Shown: piece after piece, positions 59,228 through 64,000 of the stretch
Layout: every line of letters begins with the position of its first letter
How positions within the stretch are numbered: position 1 is the first letter of the stretch
Source: Idiomarina sp. A28L
GTDB lineage: Bacteria > Pseudomonadota > Gammaproteobacteria > Enterobacterales > Alteromonadaceae
Length of the DNA: 64,000 nt
Direction: 5' to 3'
Assembly (NCBI RefSeq): GCF_000218785.1
Contig: NZ_AFPO01000001.1
Location: 1-64,000 of the forward strand
Made by a program: the position numbers and the translations under genes
Notes under the pieces: generated by a model
The model's input: the letters and a program-made list of their open reading frames with translations, nothing else
Databases searched by the model: none
Told to the model about the DNA's origin: nothing

Positions 59228-59746
59228 ATGACAAAAGGAATTGTTCATATGGATAACACCGTACATGTGTCTAAGCGTTGCAGCAGCAACCGCACCGAGC
59301 GGCAAAGAGGAATAGCTAGGGGATTTACTTTTATCGAAGTTTTAGCGGTGCTCGGTATTATTGCTCTAGCAACAGTGGGAGTGTTAAGCCTGCGTGATTG
59401 GGCCACTAGTAATGCCAGAATTGCTGAGGTAAAAGCTCAGGTAGCCACCATTCAATCAGGGGTGCAGCAATGGCGGCCGCGCAACGGAGTGTATACCGGC
59501 ATTTCGGTTAGTAGCTTAAGTAGCGTTGCATCACTCCCTGTGCATTGGGCTGATGGCTCTGGTATTAACCCATGGGGTGGTGATATTGAAGTGCTAGTTG
59601 ATTCTGCCGATTCCACTCGTTATCGAGTTCGTTTTACCAATATTCGAGTTGCGGAGGAGGGATTGCGGCTAGAGCGTGATTTCGCCGATATTGCCGAAGC
59701 GGTGAGTTTCTCGTCGGGCATTTTTGAAATCACTTTCCAAGGCTAA
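59228..59746 (+). CDS. pilS: Major type IVb pilin PilS
   Basis: Prepilin of 172 aa. The cleavage site is G-FTFIEVLAVLG, with Glu5 present and a long leader (32 residues, or 25 from an internal Met) typical of type IVb pilins. The mature chain has the NPWGGDIEVLV turn common in PilS/BfpA-like pilins. The mature sequence contains no cysteine, so it lacks the disulfide loop of most type IV pilins. It is separated from pilR by 36 bp with its own ribosome binding site (AAGGA). Confidence 0.88.
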   Translation: MTKGIVHMDNTVHVSKRCSSNRTERQRGIARGFTFIEVLAVLGIIALATVGVLSLRDWATSNARIAEVKAQVATIQSGVQQWRPRNGVYTGISVSSLSSVASLPVHWADGSGINPWGGDIEVLVDSADSTRYRVRFTNIRVAEEGLRLERDFADIAEAVSFSSGIFEITFQG

Positions 59747-59791
59747 CTATAGCCTTAAGTTAAGCCTCAGTTTAACCATAAGGGCAAACCT

Positions 59792-60007
59792 ATGTTCAGT
59801 TTCTCATTTTTAGAAATGCTTGTTGTGCTGGGTATATCGACAAGCATTTTGATTTGGCAAATTTCAGCATGGCAATTACCGCTAATTCCCGAAACAAAGA
59901 GCAAATCGGAACAAAAACGCTGCTCTCTCTTAGCTTCAAGTACACACCGGCGGCTTGATGAAATGCGTTGGTTTGCCGAGCAAGGGGAGCTGGTTTGTGT
60001 TAACTAA
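59792..60007 (+). CDS. Very small prepilin-like protein
   Basis: A 71-aa protein with the prepilin-type N-terminus FSFLEMLVVLGIS (Phe, then Glu at position 5 of the mature chain) and one hydrophobic helix. The residue before the Phe is Ser, not Gly, so processing is uncertain. A ribosome-binding-like AAGGGC precedes the ATG. The rest is a short polar tail. Position between pilS and pilV suggests a minor pilin or initiation pseudopilin, but a non-functional remnant is also possible. Confidence 0.5.
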   Translation: MFSFSFLEMLVVLGISTSILIWQISAWQLPLIPETKSKSEQKRCSLLASSTHRRLDEMRWFAEQGELVCVN

Positions 60008-61145
60008 GCGCAGCGTTGCGGGCTTCTCTTTGTTCGAGCTTCTTATCGTATTATCGTTTTTAAGTGGGATGCTTATGTTTAGTATTCAGCTATCAACGAG
60101 CAAACAGCAGAATGCCCGTGCTCAGTTATTCGTTACAGAACTTAATGATTTAAAAAATGCTGTTTATGCGGCGAGTGGATATGTGAAACACGAAATAACA
60201 CCGGCTGATCTCATTGCTGAAGATCTCTACTTTGGTGAACTTTATAGCCCTTGGGGAGAGCCTTATCGAATTGAATATACGGATCTTGGTATTTATGTAC
60301 TCGGCTATGCTAAAACTCAGAACCTTGCTAATCGCTTGGTTAAACAGTTATCAGCGGCGGAATATTCAGAGGGGTGGGTTAAACTCTTCGTACACCAAAC
60401 CGAACCGAAAATTGACGATTCAATCTATTTACACCGAGAGTTTGAACCGGATCGGCCATATCTGAATCAGATGAACACTGATCTTGATATGTCTGGCAAC
60501 AATATTTTCAGCGTAGGTGATATCAGTGCTGATAAAGCTGAGCTTACTCAAGTGATTGCGGCGACAGCGTTGCTATCTCATTTAGAGAGTTCAAGTGCAA
60601 CAGTTGATAGTTTATCGGCAAACAATATTGCAAGCTCAAGTGCTACTGTAAGTGCTGTATACACTGATTTGCTTTCGGTATCTGAGCTTTTAGTGGCTGA
60701 GTTATTTACCGAAACATTATCGGTTAACGCACCATTAGTTAGGGTGCAAAACCTTCAGGTTTCGCAACTGCAGGGATCACGATTAACTACCGAAGAGCTA
60801 TCTGTTGCGAACCAATTAGTAGTAACTGGCAGCTTGCAAACAGCCACCGCTCAATTTCATCATTTGTCCGCTAACGAGGTAATTGCACAGGATGCAAGTT
60901 TTCAGCAACTCGCTGCACAACAACTTACTAGTGAATCCATTTTCGCTAATAGTTTGAGCGCGAATGCAATCACTGCGTCACAGCTGAATGTTTCTGGCAG
61001 CTTCCAAGTATCGGAACTCATTGCCAATACGATTTTTGCGAGTGATTTTGTTACGGCCACGAGCTCATTAGTTGCGGTGCAAAAAGTTGCTGCAAAAGTT
61101 GAATCCCTATGGCTCCAGTGTACATACGATGGTGGTTGTAGATGA
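59997..61145 (+). CDS. pilV: PilV-like minor pilin/adhesin with repetitive stalk
   Basis: A tip or minor pilin of about 382 aa. The prepilin motif is VAG-FSLFELLIVLS. I chose GTG 59997 because AAGGGGAG lies seven bases upstream and it gives a nine-residue charged leader; a TTG/ATG pair at 59955/59958 is the alternative. The pilin part is followed by MNTDLDMSGNNIFSVGDIS, the type of sequence that opens the stalk of R64 PilV and phage fibres, then about 190 residues of loose L-S-A-N and L-S-V-x repeats, probably a beta-solenoid. It ends with a two-Cys segment LQCTYDGGCR. It overlaps the previous gene by 11 bp. Confidence 0.78.
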   Translation: MLTKRSVAGFSLFELLIVLSFLSGMLMFSIQLSTSKQQNARAQLFVTELNDLKNAVYAASGYVKHEITPADLIAEDLYFGELYSPWGEPYRIEYTDLGIYVLGYAKTQNLANRLVKQLSAAEYSEGWVKLFVHQTEPKIDDSIYLHREFEPDRPYLNQMNTDLDMSGNNIFSVGDISADKAELTQVIAATALLSHLESSSATVDSLSANNIASSSATVSAVYTDLLSVSELLVAELFTETLSVNAPLVRVQNLQVSQLQGSRLTTEELSVANQLVVTGSLQTATAQFHHLSANEVIAQDASFQQLAAQQLTSESIFANSLSANAITASQLNVSGSFQVSELIANTIFASDFVTATSSLVAVQKVAAKVESLWLQCTYDGGCR

Positions 61146-61744
61146 AAAAAAGAACTTACAAGAATTTTGCTATCGGGCAAAGCACTGTTGAAGCAGCGAT
61201 TAGCTTATTGTTTTTCTGTATATTTATAGCAATCACTATGCAGTTGCTTTGGTTGCTGTTAGCTCAACAAATGCTGCAAGCAACTACATTGAGTGCAAGT
61301 CGGTTTGCGGCAAAATCTAATGTTGATCTGGTGGGGATGAATCTATTAATCCAAAATCGCGTGCGAGCGATTCCTGGAATTGAGTTGCACATACCTAAAA
61401 TTAAGCGTTTACGCCCAACGGATGAAGATATTAAGGAACTCGGAATTTATTATTCTGATAGTAAGGGCTATCGTTTGCCTGCTGAATTTTCTGAGGTGAG
61501 TTTATCTTTGTTAAATAGAGCAGAGCAGGAAAAATATTTGCAAGTAAGAGTGTTACAAATGGAAATTATCTATTGTTTTTCATTGCGTGTACCGCTGGCA
61601 GCTACGCTCATTAAACAGGTAACCAAGTACAGCGAGAACGATATCTACTGTCAGCTACAACAACGAGCCAAGCCTATGTTGCCTATTCGTACTCGAGCCA
61701 CAATACCATTGGAGAATGATTTGTGGATCGAGAATAGAAGCTAG
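61142..61744 (+). CDS. TadE-like pseudopilin
   Basis: A 200-aa protein with the TadE/TadG-type N-terminus (IGQSTVEAAISLLFFCIFIAI): a GQS-x-VE start, a long helix, then a variable soluble part. TadE proteins are minor pilins of Tad (Flp) pili, processed by TadV-type peptidases; their presence at the end of a type IVb pilus operon is unusual. It overlaps pilV by four bases (ATGA), so it is translated with it. It is convergent with folD, 15 bp apart. The functional role here is inference. Confidence 0.72.
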   Translation: MKKRTYKNFAIGQSTVEAAISLLFFCIFIAITMQLLWLLLAQQMLQATTLSASRFAAKSNVDLVGMNLLIQNRVRAIPGIELHIPKIKRLRPTDEDIKELGIYYSDSKGYRLPAEFSEVSLSLLNRAEQEKYLQVRVLQMEIIYCFSLRVPLAATLIKQVTKYSENDIYCQLQQRAKPMLPIRTRATIPLENDLWIENRS

Positions 61745-61759
61745 CTGAGTTTTGATAAA

Positions 61760-62632
61760 TTAATCGTTGTTGTGAAAATCGTTGCAAGCTTGCAAGGTGT
61801 TGGCCATCAACATTGCCACCGTCATTGGGCCTACACCACCTGGAACAGGTGTGATGTAGCTGGCGCGTTCACTAGCTGCTTTGAACTCAATATCACCACA
61901 GAGGCTCCCATCGCTACGGCGGTTGATTCCAACATCAATAACAATTGCGCCTTCTTTTATCCATTCACCCGGAATAAAGCTAGCTTTACCTACGGCAACT
62001 ACCAAAATATCGGCACGCTTAACGTGGCTGGATAGATCTTTGGTGAATCGATGGCAGACAGTGGTGGTAGCACCAGCTAACAAGAACTCCAAGCTCATTG
62101 GGCGGCCTACGATATTTGAGGCACCTACAATCACTGCATGTTTACCGTGCAAATCGGTACCAGTGCTTTCAAGTAACTTAATTACTCCATAGGGTGTACA
62201 CGGCCGCAGAACAGGCAAACGTTGAGATAGTCGTCCAATGTTATAGGGATGAAAACCGTCAACGTCTTTTTTCGGGTCAATACGCTCTAAGATGCCAGTT
62301 GAATCTAGGCCTGCAGGAAGCGGTAACTGCACCAAAATGCCATCGATCTCAGAATCGTGATTGAGTTCATCAATGAGTGATTCCAAGGTTTTCTGGCTGG
62401 TAGTAACTGGTAAATCATAAGCTTTGGATATAAAGCCAACTTCGTCGCAAGATTTGCGTTTGCTGCCAACATAAACTTGTGAAGCGGGATCTTGGCCCAC
62501 AAGTACAACCGCTAATCCGGGAGCTCGTTTGCCTTGTTCAAGGCGCCTAGCTACTCCTTCTTTAACGGTGTTGCGAATTTCTTGAGCAATAGCTTTGCCA
62601 TCAATCAGTTGCGCGTGGTTCTGGGAGATCAT
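61760..62632 (-). CDS. folD: Methylenetetrahydrofolate dehydrogenase/cyclohydrolase FolD
   Basis: FolD (290 aa) interconverts 5,10-methylene-, methenyl- and 10-formyl-tetrahydrofolate. It shows [14 protein letters not shown] (active-site Lys), [12 protein letters not shown] and the [15 protein letters not shown] site; [13 protein letters not shown] is the C-terminal signature. Divergent from the tRNA cluster. Confidence 0.97.
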   Translation of the reverse strand: MISQNHAQLIDGKAIAQEIRNTVKEGVARRLEQGKRAPGLAVVLVGQDPASQVYVGSKRKSCDEVGFISKAYDLPVTTSQKTLESLIDELNHDSEIDGILVQLPLPAGLDSTGILERIDPKKDVDGFHPYNIGRLSQRLPVLRPCTPYGVIKLLESTGTDLHGKHAVIVGASNIVGRPMSLEFLLAGATTTVCHRFTKDLSSHVKRADILVVAVGKASFIPGEWIKEGAIVIDVGINRRSDGSLCGDIEFKAASERASYITPVPGGVGPMTVAMLMANTLQACNDFHNND

Positions 62633-62798
62633 GATACTTTGGTTCCGGGAACTAGAAAAAAAATGCTAACTGGGATGTTATTGTCGCGGAAAATGAAGCA
62701 GAGAACAATGAAACGAGTGAAGATTAGACACATTTTCTGTTAATCGTTAGATAACTGACGTAAAAATAGCCATACAGCACTGTATTCTGAAAAATTGT

Positions 62799-62827
62799 TT
62801 GACGGGGTGCCAGCAGATAGGTAATAT
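62799..62827 (+). promoter_or_regulatory. Strong stringent-type promoter of the tRNA cluster
   Basis: TTGACG (62799-62804) and TAATAT (62822-62827) are exactly 17 bases apart, followed by a GC-rich discriminator TCGCCCCCG as in stable-RNA promoters, with AT-rich sequence upstream. The first tRNA starts 45 bases after the -10. Confidence 0.82.
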
Positions 62828-62872
62828 TCGCCCCCGTTGAGCCCCTGAGATTTTGTTCAGGAAAACAACTGT

Positions 62873-62949
62873 CGGCGATTAGCGCAGCTTGGTAGCGCAC
62901 TTGGTTTGGGTCCAAGGGGTCGCAGGTTCAAATCCTGCATCGCCGACCA
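62873..62949 (+). tRNA. tRNA-Pro (anticodon TGG), copy 1
   Basis: Complete cloverleaf with encoded CCA: acceptor CGGCGAT/ATCGCCG, anticodon stem CTTGG/CCAAG around TTTGGGT, T-loop TTCAAAT. Identical to copy 2 at 63218-63294. Confidence 0.95.
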
Positions 62950-62982
62950 TTTTTCTTTATGTTAAACCGTAGGAAGAATAAC

Positions 62983-63059
62983 GCGCCCGTAGCTCAGCTG
63001 GATAGAGCAACTGCCTTCTAAGCCGTCGGTCGCAGGTTCGAATCCTGCCGGGCGCGCCA
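62983..63059 (+). tRNA. tRNA-Arg (anticodon TCT)
   Basis: Cloverleaf with encoded CCA: acceptor GCGCCCG/CGGGCGC, anticodon loop CTTCTAA, T-loop TTCGAAT. The anticodon stem ACTGC/GCCGT has one T-C mismatch at positions 29/41, which is unusual. It should read AGA and AGG codons. Confidence 0.92.
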
Positions 63060-63115
63060 ATTTCGCTGTTGTTTTAAGCGAAAAAGAAGGCCGTCAGCAT
63101 AGAGTTCAAAACAGT

Positions 63116-63192
63116 GGTGGGTGTAGCTCAGTTGGTAGAGCCCCGGATTGTGATTCCGGTTGTCGTGGGTTCGAGTCCCATCATCCACCCCA
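63116..63192 (+). tRNA. tRNA-His (anticodon GTG)
   Basis: Cloverleaf with the extra 5-prime G opposite C73 typical of tRNA-His, acceptor GTGGGTG/CATCCAC (one G-T), anticodon loop TTGTGAT, and encoded CCA. Confidence 0.95.
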
Positions 63193-63217
63193 TTCCCTTT
63201 ATAGGTTTCAATATTGT

Positions 63218-63294
63218 CGGCGATTAGCGCAGCTTGGTAGCGCACTTGGTTTGGGTCCAAGGGGTCGCAGGTTCAAATCCTGCATCGCCGACCA
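63218..63294 (+). tRNA. tRNA-Pro (anticodon TGG), copy 2
   Basis: Base-for-base the same 77-nt tRNA as at 62873-62949, including the CCA end. Flanking sequence beyond the tRNA differs except for the preceding TTGT/CTGT bases. Confidence 0.95.
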
Positions 63295-63320
63295 CTCCCT
63301 CAAGTTTAATCTCAGCAACA

Positions 63321-63342
63321 CAATCTCAATCTCAATCTCAAT
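63321..63342. repeat. CAATCT hexamer tandem repeat
   Basis: Three and two-thirds copies of CAATCT in the gap between the last tRNA and the next gene. Too short to infer a function. Confidence 0.6.
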
Positions 63343-63424
63343 TTCGCTTTATCAATTTTTTTTATTGCGTATGATACGAGTCATCTGCTCGTAGTGAGCT
63401 ATTTTCTGAGAAATGAGATTCAAC

Positions 63425-64000
63425 ATGTTTGATGCGCAATTAATGGCAAATACTCGCGAACTTTCTGATCGCTTAGTTCAATTGCAATCCCCGATTCGTA
63501 TTCTTGATGCAGTAAATTGGGATCGCAGTATAAAAGAAGAGTTTTTCCGGCATAAAGCGCAGCAAAATCCATCGGTATCCCGAGGTTATTATCAACAAAA
63601 AAATCTTGGCTTTGAACCCGAATCGTTGCGCCAGAGCCTGGCCGAATTACAACGAGATATTGTTCGTCAATTAGGTAGATTGAGCCCCGCATCTCAGCTT
63701 ATGACACGCGCTTGCCGTGAATATCGTGACGTTATTCGGCTTATAGAAGCGCGCGGTACGCCTGAATTTCATGAGCTTTCGGTAGAATTGTTTGGGCATC
63801 CGGATGATGTGTTTCATGCCAACGAACCCTCACTTTCAGAACTAGCTTCGATGCTTCAGAGCCCGCTTGATAGCTTATTGGCTAGTGACGCCTTGCCAGA
63901 AGAAAAGAAAAGTATTAGTGCCAGTGAAGCCGTTACTCGTTTGCAAGCACAGCTCGATCAAAGCATGCCGGAAGTTGATGTACAAGTAATGCTCTCTGAT
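63425..64000 (+). CDS. DUF1704 / QEGLA-motif protein, N-terminal part (runs off the right edge)
   Basis: The first 192 codons of a gene that is open to the window end. It resembles the start of the flavohemoglobin expression-modulating QEGLA-motif proteins (DUF1704): RELSDRLVQLQSPIRILDAVNWD, then RQLGRLSPASQLMTRACREYRDVIRLIEARGTPEFHELS, and FGHPDDVFH. The family is related to metallopeptidase-like MATCAP proteins; the metal motif would lie beyond the edge and cannot be checked. The function is not established. Confidence 0.75.
   Translation, partial: MFDAQLMANTRELSDRLVQLQSPIRILDAVNWDRSIKEEFFRHKAQQNPSVSRGYYQQKNLGFEPESLRQSLAELQRDIVRQLGRLSPASQLMTRACREYRDVIRLIEARGTPEFHELSVELFGHPDDVFHANEPSLSELASMLQSPLDSLLASDALPEEKKSISASEAVTRLQAQLDQSMPEVDVQVMLSD

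Noticed and set aside
53081-61744. MSHA pilus or type II secretion locus
   Set aside because: The lipoprotein secretin, TcpQ-like first gene, bitopic PilO2-like protein, long prepilin leader and PilV-like stalk fit the type IVb (R64/TCP) set better; MSHA-specific genes such as mshJ, mshK, mshD and a LamG-type mshQ are absent.
59997-61744. Shufflon in or after pilV
   Set aside because: No inverted short repeats and no recombinase were found; folD follows within 15 bp of the last gene.
62724-63260. Two short minus-strand reading frames across the tRNA cluster starting with the same peptide
   Set aside because: They are the antisense of the two identical tRNA-Pro copies and their flanks, not genes.
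63321-63342. CRISPR-like or phase-variation repeat
   Set aside because: Only about 3.7 copies of a six-base unit with no spacers and no promoter or coding frame clearly affected.

Overview
This is a chromosomal window from a marine gammaproteobacterium, most likely of the Alteromonadales and perhaps near Idiomarinaceae. The placement is inferred from gene content and order, not from a marker search. Supporting signs are a complete Na+-translocating NADH:quinone reductase, FabV, MiaE, a VolA-type lipase lipoprotein, FldB, and the block yfcL, mnmC, fabB, pdxB, asd, fimV, truA, accD, folC, dedD, cvpA, purF, which is typical of this class. Coding density is high, no stretch over about 300 bases lacks a gene, and I saw no insertion sequence, prophage, integrase or CRISPR array.

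Layout. 0-3.6 kb: an exported S41 peptidase lipoprotein, an AlkB-type dioxygenase, bolA and fabV. 3.6-10 kb: nqrABCDEF, then a terminator, then nqrM with its own promoter; the flavin transferase gene apbE is not here. 10-18.3 kb: a cysteine desulfurase-rhodanese fusion, an exported Asp-box propeller, a CpcT/CpeT-like exported protein, an S1/P1 nuclease, yciK and a large surface lipase. 18.4-28.7 kb: sohB, a dicarboxylate symporter, a Yip1 protein, miaE, ppiB-lpxH, a LOG-family hydrolase, cysS, an M17 aminopeptidase, a BamE-like lipoprotein and a hotdog thioesterase. 28.9-34.3 kb: a His-rich TonB receptor with a near-consensus Zur box, an M28 peptidase, a HIT protein and fldB. 34.5-53 kb: the conserved biosynthetic block from yfcL to purF, a TraB/GumN protein, astB and topA.

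53-61.7 kb is the main accessory region: a compact, translationally coupled ten-gene type IVb pilus locus of the R64/thin-pilus kind between topA and folD. It encodes a short TcpQ/PilL-like protein, PilN secretin, PilO, PilP, PilQ ATPase, PilR platform, a cysteine-free PilS pilin, a tiny prepilin-like protein, a PilV-like minor pilin with a repetitive solenoid-like stalk, and a TadE-like pseudopilin. It lacks a prepilin peptidase, PilM, a lytic transglycosylase and the shufflon recombinase, so PilS and PilV maturation must depend on a peptidase encoded elsewhere. The TadE-like gene and the fixed solenoid tip are the most unusual points in the window.

61.7-64 kb: folD, a four-tRNA cluster (Pro-Arg-His-Pro, with two identical Pro copies) behind a strong stringent-type promoter, and the start of a DUF1704/QEGLA-motif protein cut by the right edge.
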